Source: Mucilaginibacter conchicola
GTDB taxonomy: Bacteria; Bacteroidota; Bacteroidia; Sphingobacteriales; Sphingobacteriaceae
Direction: 5' to 3'
Length of the DNA stretch: 64,000 bases
NCBI RefSeq assembly: GCF_003432115.1
Contig: NZ_QWDC01000003.1
Coordinates: 744,001 to 808,000 of the forward strand
This document shows positions 33,605-41,648 of the stretch, in pieces; within the stretch, counting starts at the first letter, position 1; the number at the start of each line of letters is the position of its first letter. A program made the position numbers and the translations under genes. The notes beneath the pieces were generated by a model. The model saw nothing but the letters and a program-made list of their open reading frames with translations, was not told where the DNA came from and ran no database searches.

Positions 33605-34456
33605 ATGGCAGCGCAACAAACACCCGAAAAACAAGATAAACAACCCGGTATCGAGGCAGAGATGAACCCCGCCCCGGAATATATCAAAGCAACTTACAAA
33701 GCCGCAGGCAAACTCGATGGAAAAGCCGCGCTGATCACCGGCGGAGATAGCGGTATCGGCCGCGCGGTAAGCGTACATTTTGCCAGAGAAGGTGCGGACA
33801 TTGCCATCGTTTACCTGAACGAAGACGAGGATGCCCAAACCACCAAAGAACTGGTGGAAGCCGCAGGCAGAAAATGCCTGCTCATCAAGGGCGACGTCAA
33901 AGATGCTGCATTCTGTAAAAAAGCTGTGGAACAGACCGCTAAGGAATTTGGCAAGCTCAACATCTTGGTGAACAACGCCGGGATGCAGTTCCCGCAAAAA
34001 GATGTGAAAGCGATAGATGAGCAGCAACTGGATACCACTTTCCGCACCAACATATTCGCCTATTTCTATTTCGCGGAAGCCGCGCTGGATCACCTCAAGG
34101 AAGGTGATTGCATTATTAATACGACCTCGGTGACAGCATACCGTTCCTCACCATCCCTCATCGATTATTCTTCTACAAAAGGCGCGATCACCACATTTAC
34201 CCGTTCGCTGGCGACCAACCTCGTAGAGAAAAACATCCGCGTTAACGCTGTTGCGCCCGGTCCGGTCTGGACGCCGCTGATCGTTTCCACCTTTGATGAG
34301 GAAAAGATCAAAAAGTTCGGCAGTGAGACGGCGATGAAACGCGCCGGGCAGCCGTCCGAACTCGGGCCGGCATACGTATTCCTCGCTTCGGATGACTCAT
34401 CTTTTATCACCGGGCAGGTCATCCATGTGAACGGCGGAGAAGTGGTAAACGGATAG
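33605..34456 (+). CDS. Short-chain dehydrogenase (YghA/YhdG-like SDR)
   Basis: 283 residues from ATG 33605; an in-frame ATG at 33548 would overlap the preceding gene. The N-terminal extension (PEKQDKQPGIEAEMNPAPEY) is typical of the YghA/glucose-dehydrogenase-like stress SDRs. Cofactor motif TGGDSGIGRA, NNAG, the catalytic Ser-Tyr-Lys (TTSVTAYRSS, DYSSTKGAI) and the PGPVWTPL loop are all intact. NAD(P)-dependent alcohol or aldehyde oxidoreduction expected. 40 bases downstream of the dehydrogenase. Confidence 0.92.
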   Translation: MAAQQTPEKQDKQPGIEAEMNPAPEYIKATYKAAGKLDGKAALITGGDSGIGRAVSVHFAREGADIAIVYLNEDEDAQTTKELVEAAGRKCLLIKGDVKDAAFCKKAVEQTAKEFGKLNILVNNAGMQFPQKDVKAIDEQQLDTTFRTNIFAYFYFAEAALDHLKEGDCIINTTSVTAYRSSPSLIDYSSTKGAITTFTRSLATNLVEKNIRVNAVAPGPVWTPLIVSTFDEEKIKKFGSETAMKRAGQPSELGPAYVFLASDDSSFITGQVIHVNGGEVVNG

Positions 34457-34489
34457 ACACTACACCATAAATTACAAAGAGAACAACCT

Positions 34490-35299
34490 ATGGAAAACAA
34501 TAAAACAGCGCTGATCACCGGCGGAACAAGCGGTATCGGCAAGGAACTGGCAAAGCTATTTGCCAAAGACCAGTATAACCTGATCCTTGTCGCACGCGAC
34601 CAGGCAGAACTGGATCATACTTCGGGCGAACTCAGTGCCTTTGGGGTAAAGGTAGAAACCATTTCCAAAGACCTGTCTGTAATGGACGATGCGTTTGCCT
34701 TATGTGAGCAGATCGGCGACCGGCAGATCAATGTTCTGGTCAACGATGCAGGACAGGGTGTGTACGGACTTTTTACCGATAACGATATTCAGCGCGAACT
34801 GGATATCGTCCACCTGAACATCTGCGCAACAGTGATCCTGACAAAGCATTTCCTGAAAGGTATGGTCAGCCGCGGGGAAGGCAGCATCCTTAACCTTGGT
34901 TCCGTAGCAGGTAAACTACCCGGCCCATGGCAGGCGGTCTACCATGCGACCAAGGCCTTCGTACTATCCTTCACGACCGCGGTGCGCGAAGAGGTAAAAG
35001 ACAGCGGCGTAACTCTCACTGCGCTCATGCCGGGCGTAACGGACACCGACTTTTTCAACAAAGCCGGTATGAATGATAGTAAAGTAGTGCAGGATAAAGA
35101 AGCAATGGCCGACCCTGCGGAGGTCGCAAAAGATGGCTACAAAGCGTTGATGGCCGGCGAAGACCGCGTGATCTCCGGCTTTAAGAACAAAGTACAGGTC
35201 AATGCAAGCAGCATCATTCCGGACAGCGCTGTCGCGCACCAGCTTTATGAACAGCAAAAGCCCGTGGAACAGGAACAACAGCAAAACAATAAAGAATAG
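34490..35299 (+). CDS. Short-chain dehydrogenase (DltE-like SDR)
   Basis: 269 residues: TGGTSGIGKELAKLF cofactor loop, VARDQAELD, NDAGQG, active-site Ser in LNLGSVAGK and YHATK for Tyr and Lys, then ALMPGVTDTDFF. The sequence belongs to the DltE/YqjQ-type classical SDRs. The C-terminal about 15 residues are glutamine-rich (EQEQQQNN), probably a disordered tail. Third gene in the redox run, 33 bases after the previous one. Substrate unknown. Confidence 0.92.
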   Translation: MENNKTALITGGTSGIGKELAKLFAKDQYNLILVARDQAELDHTSGELSAFGVKVETISKDLSVMDDAFALCEQIGDRQINVLVNDAGQGVYGLFTDNDIQRELDIVHLNICATVILTKHFLKGMVSRGEGSILNLGSVAGKLPGPWQAVYHATKAFVLSFTTAVREEVKDSGVTLTALMPGVTDTDFFNKAGMNDSKVVQDKEAMADPAEVAKDGYKALMAGEDRVISGFKNKVQVNASSIIPDSAVAHQLYEQQKPVEQEQQQNNKE

Positions 35300-35323
35300 C
35301 AAACTGCCATCTACCATTAATCT

Positions 35324-36430
35324 ATGGAAAACTCAATAGCAACAACAGAAAAAATTGCCACCAAAGCATACGGCGCATCCGGCGCTCTATTAGGAGGGGA
35401 GACCCTTAAACCGATGGATTTTGAAAGGGACGCCCCCCAGGCAGACGAACTGCTCATCGAAGTACTTTATTGCGGCGTTTGCCACTCGGACGTGCACCAG
35501 GTGGAGAACGACTGGAAAAACACGCTTTATCCCTGTGTGCCCGGGCACGAGGTGATCGGTAAGGTCACCTATGCCGGAAATGCGGTCACCAAATTTAAAG
35601 TTGGAGATATTGTCGGGGTGGGCTGTATGATCGACAGCTGTAAAAGCTGTTCAGCCTGCCGTGAAGGCGAGGAGCAGTTCTGCGAACATCCGCACGGCCC
35701 TACGATGACCTATAACGGTTACTTCGTACCGGACGGCTCGGGATATAATACCTTTGGCGGTTATTCAGATAACCTCGTAGTCAAAGAAGATTTTGTATTA
35801 AGCATCCCGGAAGGCCTGGACATCAGCAAAGCGGCACCCATCCTTTGTGCGGGCATCACCACTTATTCGCCACTGAACCACTGGGGCGTAAAGGCTGGTG
35901 ATAAAGTTGCCGTAGTAGGTATCGGCGGGCTTGGGCACATGGGTGTCATGATCGCCAAAGCCATGGGTGCAGAGGTTACCGCCATTACCACCAAAGAAGA
36001 AAAACGCGCAAGTGCCACAGCGCTCGGTGCAGACCACGTGATCATCTCCGAGAACGAGGACGAAATGAAGAAATATGAAAAGTACTTCAATTTTATCCTG
36101 GTCACTATTCCCGATCCGTTTGATATTACCCCATACATCCCGCTGATCCATCGCAGGGGCAACCTGGTGACCGTTGGTTTACTGGCACCCTACAAAGCCC
36201 CGCTCAATAATATGGAAATAGCCTCACAGGCCCGCAGCATCGGCGGATCGCTGATCGGCGGTATCGCCGAGACCCAGGAAGTACTGGATTTCTGTGCCAG
36301 GCACGGTATCCTGCCACAAGTAGAAATGATCGATATACAGGATATCAATAAGGCTTACGACCGTATGAAGGACGAGGATGTCCGCTACCGCTTCGTAATC
36401 GATATGAAATCAATTAAACAAAACAATTAA
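35324..36430 (+). CDS. NAD(P)-dependent alcohol dehydrogenase (YahK/CAD-like)
   Basis: 368 residues, medium-chain zinc enzyme of the cinnamyl-alcohol/YahK group: catalytic zinc ligands in CGVCHSDVHQVENDW and PGHEVIG, structural zinc in CKSCSACREGEEQFC, and the dinucleotide turn VVGIGGLGHMGVMIAKAMG followed by a typical TTKEEKR that favours NADPH. These enzymes reduce a broad range of aldehydes. It lies 24 bases after the SDR in the operon. Confidence 0.93.
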   Translation: MENSIATTEKIATKAYGASGALLGGETLKPMDFERDAPQADELLIEVLYCGVCHSDVHQVENDWKNTLYPCVPGHEVIGKVTYAGNAVTKFKVGDIVGVGCMIDSCKSCSACREGEEQFCEHPHGPTMTYNGYFVPDGSGYNTFGGYSDNLVVKEDFVLSIPEGLDISKAAPILCAGITTYSPLNHWGVKAGDKVAVVGIGGLGHMGVMIAKAMGAEVTAITTKEEKRASATALGADHVIISENEDEMKKYEKYFNFILVTIPDPFDITPYIPLIHRRGNLVTVGLLAPYKAPLNNMEIASQARSIGGSLIGGIAETQEVLDFCARHGILPQVEMIDIQDINKAYDRMKDEDVRYRFVIDMKSIKQNN

Positions 36431-36442
36431 CAAAATCTACCT

Positions 36443-37246
36443 GTGAAAAAGACCATCGTATTTATACACGGCATGTTCCAGAACCCGGTGAGCTGGGAAA
36501 AATGGGTCGCCTACTTTAATGCCAAAGGCTATGAATGTATCGCGCCGGCATGGCCCTTGCACGAAGGCGATCCTGCCGACCTGAGAAACAACCCGCCCGA
36601 AGGTTTGGGTGACCTGGCCCTGCAAACCATCGTGGACGAGATGGAGCGCGTAGTGAGCGCGCTGCCTGAAAAACCTATCGTGATCGGTCATTCCGTCGGC
36701 GGATTGATCGTTCAGCTACTGACACAAAAAGGAATTGTAGCATCGGGTGTGCCGATTGATTCCGTAGCTCCCAATACCATGCTGGCCTTCGACTGGGGCT
36801 TTATGAAGAACAGCGCCCTGATCGCTAACCCATTCAAAGGTAACCAGCCTTTTGAAATGGACCTGGAAAGTTTCCATGCTTCGTTCTGTAACACCATGAG
36901 CGAAGAAGCAACACGGGAAGCCTATGAGCGTACCGCGACGCATGACAGCCGTAACGTGCTGCGCGATTGTATGGGCGAGGCCGGAGAGATCGACCTGGAT
37001 CTGCCGCATGCACCATTGCTGTTCATCGGTGGCGAAGAAGATGAGATCATCCCCTACGAGCTGAACCGAAAGAACGCAGAGGCTTATACCGATGAGGCAA
37101 GCATTACCGATTTCAAAGCCTTTCCCAACCGCGGGCACTGGATCTGCGGGCAGGAAGGATGGGAGGAGATCGCGGAATATATCAGCGGGTGGCTAACAGC
37201 CCATGAAACCAATCAGTACTCTACCGAAGACAACAACAACCAATAG
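36443..37246 (+). CDS. Alpha/beta hydrolase
   Basis: 267 residues starting at GTG 36443, 12 bases after the preceding stop. Alpha/beta-hydrolase motifs: FIHGMFQNPVSWEKW (oxyanion), nucleophile elbow GHSVGG, Asp in GGEEDEIIP and His in NRGHWICG. No signal peptide, so cytosolic. The close homologues are non-heme haloperoxidase/carboxylesterase-type proteins; the actual ester or amide substrate is unknown. In the operon it could process esters formed or opened by the redox enzymes. Confidence 0.9.
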   Translation: MKKTIVFIHGMFQNPVSWEKWVAYFNAKGYECIAPAWPLHEGDPADLRNNPPEGLGDLALQTIVDEMERVVSALPEKPIVIGHSVGGLIVQLLTQKGIVASGVPIDSVAPNTMLAFDWGFMKNSALIANPFKGNQPFEMDLESFHASFCNTMSEEATREAYERTATHDSRNVLRDCMGEAGEIDLDLPHAPLLFIGGEEDEIIPYELNRKNAEAYTDEASITDFKAFPNRGHWICGQEGWEEIAEYISGWLTAHETNQYSTEDNNNQ

Positions 37247-37248
37247 TT

Positions 37249-37426
37249 ACGGCAAAATATTCAGAAAAGGCACAGGACAAGGTCCACAAGGCTTTACACG
37301 AAGAAAAAAGAAGGTACACTGAAAACCGGCACGGGCAAGAAAGTGACCAGTAAGAAACAAGCTATCGCAATAGGCCTTTCAGAAGCGAGAAAGGCGGCCG
37401 CGAAGGCACCAAAAAAGAAAGACTAA
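37249..37426 (+). pseudogene. DUF6496 gene with lost start and frameshift
   Basis: The peptide AKYSEKAQDKVHKALHEE, then in the next frame GTLKTGTGKKVTSKKQAIAI and GLSEARKAAAKAPKKKD, is the whole DUF6496 family protein. The expected ATG is ACG here (37249-37251), and the frame breaks in the A-rich run near 37303-37313. The stop at 37424-37426 directly abuts the next ATG. DUF6496 proteins are short basic proteins, possibly nucleic-acid binding. Two independent defects argue for decay, though the shift alone could be a read error. Confidence 0.7.
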
Positions 37427-38425
37427 ATGGAAAACAACAATAAGATGAGCCGCAGGCAAATGGTCGCCGGTTTAGGCACGACCCTTGCAGCTGCTGCTGC
37501 AGCACCGGCGTTTGGTGCTGTAAAAGATAAACCCATGGAAAACCACCCCTTAGAAGATCCGACCAGCAAATATCCCAAACCGCCTTTCCAGGAACAAAAG
37601 CAGGAATGGCCGGGACTGGTCAGTAAGATGAATCCAAGACCCGACCACGGCGAGACCAGTTATAAAGGTTCAGGCAGGTTGAAAGGCAGGAAAGCACTGA
37701 TCACCGGCGGCGACTCGGGTATGGGCCGCGCGGCCGCTATCGCTTATGCGAGAGAAGGCGCTGATGTCGCGATCAATTATTACCCGACTGAAGAACCCGA
37801 TGCGCAGGAAGTGATCGCTTTGATGAAAAAAGCCGGCGTAAAAGCGATTGCCATCCCTGGTGACCTGCGAGACGAGGCATTCTGCAAAAGGATGGTGGAT
37901 GAAGCTGTAAAACAATTGGGCGGCCTGGATATCCTGGTGAACAATGCTGCCCGCCAGCAAACCCGAAAGTCGATCCTTGATGTGAGCAGTGAAGATTTCG
38001 ACGCTACTATGAAAACCAATATTTACGCGCCATTCTGGACGATCAAAGCCGCATTGCCACATCTGCAACCCGGCTCGGTCATCATCGGCACTACCTCGGA
38101 GCAGGCTTACGACCCTTCGCCTGATCTGTATGATTACGCCCAGACCAAAGCCGCGACCATGAACTACGTCAAATCACTGGCCAAGCAATTGGGCCCGAAA
38201 GGTATCCGCGTAAATGGCGTTGCGCCGGGCCCGATCTGGACGCCCCTGCAGGTAAGCGGTGGCGCAACCATGGAAAAACTCAAACAGTTCGGTGGGCAAA
38301 CTCCGCTGGGCCGTCCCGGACAACCCGTAGAACTGGCTTCTATCTATGTACAATTGGCAGCCAGCGATGCGAGCTATGCCACCGGCCAGGTTTATGGCTC
38401 ATCGGGCGGGTCAGGGCAACCGTAA
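37427..38425 (+). CDS. Tat-exported short-chain dehydrogenase
   Basis: 332 residues. The N-terminus carries a twin-arginine signal (KMSRRQMVAGLGTTLAAAAA) cleaved after PAFGA. A 60-residue linker (DPTSKYPKPPFQEQKQEWPG) precedes the SDR core: TGGDSGMGRA, NNAA, TTSEQAYDPS with the Ser, DYAQTKAA with Tyr and Lys, and PGPIWTPL. It is close to the operon's other YghA-like SDR. Tat signals fit folded cofactor-bearing enzymes, so it probably acts in the periplasm with pre-bound NAD(P). The C-terminus is GSSGGSGQP. Confidence 0.9.
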   Translation: MENNNKMSRRQMVAGLGTTLAAAAAAPAFGAVKDKPMENHPLEDPTSKYPKPPFQEQKQEWPGLVSKMNPRPDHGETSYKGSGRLKGRKALITGGDSGMGRAAAIAYAREGADVAINYYPTEEPDAQEVIALMKKAGVKAIAIPGDLRDEAFCKRMVDEAVKQLGGLDILVNNAARQQTRKSILDVSSEDFDATMKTNIYAPFWTIKAALPHLQPGSVIIGTTSEQAYDPSPDLYDYAQTKAATMNYVKSLAKQLGPKGIRVNGVAPGPIWTPLQVSGGATMEKLKQFGGQTPLGRPGQPVELASIYVQLAASDASYATGQVYGSSGGSGQP

Positions 38426-38461
38426 GAAAGGGATCTGTAACCATCATATAAAAAACTACAC

Positions 38462-39124
38462 ATGAAAGCATTGATCATTAATTGTACTTTAAAGCGCAGC
38501 CCGAATTTCTCCAATACAGGAGCTCTCGCAGAAAAGGCTGCCCAGCAATTGCGGGAACAGGGTATAGAAACCGAGATCATCCGTCTCAATGACTACCAGG
38601 TGCTGACGGGTAACACATCCGACGAAGGCGAAGGCGACGAATGGCCGCAGATCCTGGAAAAGATCAAAGCCTGCGATATATTTATTATTGCTACGCCCAT
38701 CTGGATGGGGCACCTGGCGTCCACATCCCAGAAAGTCATCGAGCGACTGGATGCGGTATTCCGCGATGAGAACCTGATGGATAAAGACACCGGCCAGTAC
38801 ATGCCTTATAACAAAGTCGGCGGCTGCCTGATCACGGGCAACGAAGATGGCGCACACAGCTGCGCGGCGCAGGTGCTTTGGTCATTGCAGGAAGTCGGCT
38901 TTACTATCCCTCCAAATGTAAATGCCTACTGGACAGGTAAAGCCGGCGGCGAACAGGACTACGTAGAAGCCGGCGGCGAACGCTACCTGTATACCAACAA
39001 AAGCCTGCGTTACATGACCGGTAACCTTGCCTTTATGGCGAAGTTGCTCAAAGAAAATCCGATCAGTACAAACCTGACCGGGGCGGCAGAAAAAGCCCGG
39101 GCAGAAAGTGATAAAGAAGAATGA
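38462..39124 (+). CDS. NAD(P)H-dependent flavodoxin-fold oxidoreductase
   Basis: 220 residues with the flavodoxin-like fold of FMN reductases/quinone reductases: ALIINCTLKRSPNFSNTGAL (phosphate-binding loop), IFIIATPIWMGHLASTSQKV (FMN loop) and LITGNEDGAHSCAA. It should bind FMN and pass electrons from NAD(P)H to quinones, azo or nitro compounds, or flavins. 36 bases after the Tat SDR and 3 bases before the DoxX-like gene. Confidence 0.9.
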   Translation: MKALIINCTLKRSPNFSNTGALAEKAAQQLREQGIETEIIRLNDYQVLTGNTSDEGEGDEWPQILEKIKACDIFIIATPIWMGHLASTSQKVIERLDAVFRDENLMDKDTGQYMPYNKVGGCLITGNEDGAHSCAAQVLWSLQEVGFTIPPNVNAYWTGKAGGEQDYVEAGGERYLYTNKSLRYMTGNLAFMAKLLKENPISTNLTGAAEKARAESDKEE

Positions 39125-39127
39125 TCT

Positions 39128-39514
39128 GTGAAAAATAAACCTATCAAAACAGGTGCGCGCCTCCTGTTAGGCGGACTGCTCGTAGCGGCAGGCACCGCTC
39201 ATCTGACATTTGCACGCAAAGCTTTCCGCGCGCAGGTACCTGACTGGGTGCCGCTGAAAAAGGATGATACGGTCGTTTATTCCGGTTTTGCAGAGATCGC
39301 CCTCGGCGCAGCGCTGATCCTGGCCCCAAAAAAATATCAAAAAATAACCGGAAGGATCGCAGCAGGATTCTTTGCAGCCGTTTTTCCCGGAAATATTGCG
39401 CAATACACGCAACACCGCAGCGCTTTCGGACTGGACACGGACAAAAAGCGGCTCGCGCGTTTGTTCTTTCAGCCGCTGCTGATCGGGTGGGCGCTGAAAA
39501 GTACTTCCCGCTAA
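39128..39514 (+). CDS. DoxX-like membrane protein
   Basis: 128 residues from GTG 39128 with four hydrophobic stretches in the DoxX/DUF4267 pattern: RLLLGGLLVAAGTAHLTFAR, VVYSGFAEIALGAALIL, IAAGFFAAVFPGNIAQY and FFQPLLIGWAL. DoxX-type proteins are inner-membrane proteins tied to thiol/quinone redox stress. Three bases after the flavodoxin-like gene, so co-transcribed; last gene of the run. Confidence 0.8.
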   Translation: MKNKPIKTGARLLLGGLLVAAGTAHLTFARKAFRAQVPDWVPLKKDDTVVYSGFAEIALGAALILAPKKYQKITGRIAAGFFAAVFPGNIAQYTQHRSAFGLDTDKKRLARLFFQPLLIGWALKSTSR

Positions 39515-39557
39515 AGGCATTTACCTGTCAATACCGCAGGCACCGCACAAAGAGGAT

Positions 39558-39594
39558 ACCACCCGGCCACCGCAGTGCAGCGGGGTGGTTTCCT
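39558..39594 (+). terminator. Weak terminator after the redox operon
   Basis: ACCACCC (39558-39564) pairs with GGGTGGT (39583-39589) around a GC-rich partly self-complementary loop, followed by TTTCCTT. It lies 44 bases after the DoxX-like stop. Confidence 0.45.
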
Positions 39595-39652
39595 TCTAAA
39601 TTCCCGTGCGGCCTGTTAAGTCTAGAGATCACACCGCGGGCAGTCCACGCTG

Positions 39653-40732
39653 TCATTCCCCTGCTGTCATCCCTTTAGCCGTCACCAGCTTACCTTTATC
39701 CTCCGGAATATGGTGGATCTTCTTCACATAAAGCTCATCAACAAGGATCACCGTGATCGCCAGTAAGGGAACGGCCATGATGATCCCCAATGCACCGGAT
39801 ACCGAGCCCATAATCAACTGGCTGATCAGGGTGAGGGCGGGGGGAAGGTTGATCATTTTCTTCTGAATGAGCGGGTTGACAATATTCGCGGTTATGGTTT
39901 GCGAAACGATGTAAATGATGGCTACGATAATAGCTGTATTGGTGCCAACGGTAAAACCCAGCAGCGTTCCCGGTATCATCGCGATCACCGAACCTAATGT
40001 CGGTACGATCTCCAAAATGCCCGTCAGTAAACCCAGTACCAACGCAGCCGGAATACCCACGATGCTCAGACCAGTGCCGATCATGACCGCTACCAGCACC
40101 ATCGAAACCATCATGCCTTTCAGCCAGCCCTTCAGCGAAAGACTGATCCGGTCAAGAATGTGATGGCCCATTTTTTTCTTTGAGGGCGGCACCAGTAAAA
40201 TGATACCGTCTTTATACAGAGAAGGATTGGTCGTAAAGAAAATGCCTAGGAACAGGATAATATACAGATCCCCCAGAACCCCAAAACTAGTGGAGAACAG
40301 CGATTGCACGGTCGTCATCATTTTACCATCCCCGCTTTGATCCGCACTTTCCAGTATTTTCCGGCCGATATCGTTTTGGGCAAGTTTCGCTTTAAAATTA
40401 CTGACTGTCTCCGGCAGTGATTTGCTCAACTGATCGATCTGCTGGGAGATCTTAGTGCCCATGAACCAGCACAAGGCCGCAAAAATAACAAAAGTGCCCA
40501 GCACCGAGATCAGCATCGCCCATTTGCGTTTCAGCTTCAGGCGCCGTTCGGTCATATCCGCCAGTCCGTGAAAATAGGTGGCGATCAGCGAACCCGCCAG
40601 GATCATCAGCAACACATTGAAGGCCACGCGGGCGATCAGGATGACTGAAACCAATAAGGCCACGATGCCCATGGTCTGCCATACTTTTTGAATGTAAGTC
40701 TGATGCTGCCGGTCTGCAGGATTCTCTTTCAT
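39653..40732 (-). CDS. AI-2E/PerM-family transporter
   Basis: 359 residues from ATG 40732 (an in-frame TTG lies two codons upstream). The AI-2E transporter layout is clear: two N-terminal membrane helices, a long amphipathic segment (ISQQIDQLSKSLPETVSNFK), then the C-terminal membrane block with GLLTGILEIVPTLGSVIAMIPG and ITANIVNPLIQKKMINLPP. The family includes the AI-2 exporter TqsA and Na+/H+ antiporters, so substrate is open. A second, divergent member lies at 60372-61493. Confidence 0.9.
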   Translation of the reverse strand: MKENPADRQHQTYIQKVWQTMGIVALLVSVILIARVAFNVLLMILAGSLIATYFHGLADMTERRLKLKRKWAMLISVLGTFVIFAALCWFMGTKISQQIDQLSKSLPETVSNFKAKLAQNDIGRKILESADQSGDGKMMTTVQSLFSTSFGVLGDLYIILFLGIFFTTNPSLYKDGIILLVPPSKKKMGHHILDRISLSLKGWLKGMMVSMVLVAVMIGTGLSIVGIPAALVLGLLTGILEIVPTLGSVIAMIPGTLLGFTVGTNTAIIVAIIYIVSQTITANIVNPLIQKKMINLPPALTLISQLIMGSVSGALGIIMAVPLLAITVILVDELYVKKIHHIPEDKGKLVTAKGMTAGE

Positions 40733-40955
40733 AAGCAAAGGTTGATAATTGGTTTACAAGTTAAAAAAATAAATTAATAATAGATTCTGTTGTGATGTTT
40801 AACAAAGGTCCCTGAACAGGCTGTTTAGATCATGTACAGCCGGGAGCAAATGATACAAACTCACAGCAATGTCATAAACCCGGCTTTTCATAAACTTTTT
40901 ATGAGTTCGGGTAATTATCAGGGCTGTCAATCGTCCAAACAAAAAACAGCAATAA

Positions 40956-41648
40956 GTGGATTCTATTTTAAAGATCAGCCATCTCGGAAAAAGCTACCAA
41001 AACGCGGGCCGCACATTGGTGGTGCTCGATGATATAAATTTTTCTATTTCACCCGGTTCAACCAATGCTATAGTAGGCCCTTCTGGAAGCGGCAAGACCA
41101 CCTTACTTGGCCTTTGCGCAGGTTTAGACCGCTCGACAACAGGTTCTGTAGAATTGAACGGAATAGCGCTTGATAAGCTCACAGAAGATGAGCGTGCTGA
41201 AGTGCGGAACCGTAACGTAGGTTTCATCTTTCAGAATTTTCAACTATTGCCAACGCTTACCGCTCTGGAGAATGTAATGGTGCCGCTTGAGCTGCGTGGC
41301 GAGAAGAATATCCGCCCGCGTGCGCTGGAACTGCTGGATAAAGTTGGTCTCGCCGATCGTGGGCACCATTATCCACTGCAACTATCAGGGGGCGAGCAGC
41401 AAAGGGTATCGCTGGCAAGGGCATTCAGCAACCAGCCCAAGATCTTATTTGCAGATGAACCGACAGGCAACCTCGATGCCGAGACCAGCGAAAAAGTAGA
41501 AGGCTTATTATTCGATCTTAACCGCGATGCGGGAACTACCCTGATATTGGTAACCCATGACCTGGAACTGGCTGCAAAAACCGGTAGGATCATCAGGATA
41601 AAAGGTGGCCGCGTGGCAGAGGATATAATCAATAAGCACAATGCCTGA
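40956..41648 (+). CDS. ybbA: ABC transporter ATPase, YbbA/LolD type
   Basis: 230 residues from GTG 40956. Walker A GPSGSGKTT, Q-loop FIFQNFQLLP, signature LSGGEQQRVSLARA, Walker B LFADEPTGNLD and the H-loop VTHD are all intact. The ENVMVPLELRGEKN and LADRGHHYP segments place it in the LolD/MacB/YbbA group, which serves extracytoplasmic lipid/lipoprotein or peptide release. It overlaps the permease gene by 8 bases, and a TesA-type esterase follows, as in the E. coli ybbAP-tesA locus. Confidence 0.93.
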   Translation: MDSILKISHLGKSYQNAGRTLVVLDDINFSISPGSTNAIVGPSGSGKTTLLGLCAGLDRSTTGSVELNGIALDKLTEDERAEVRNRNVGFIFQNFQLLPTLTALENVMVPLELRGEKNIRPRALELLDKVGLADRGHHYPLQLSGGEQQRVSLARAFSNQPKILFADEPTGNLDAETSEKVEGLLFDLNRDAGTTLILVTHDLELAAKTGRIIRIKGGRVAEDIINKHNA

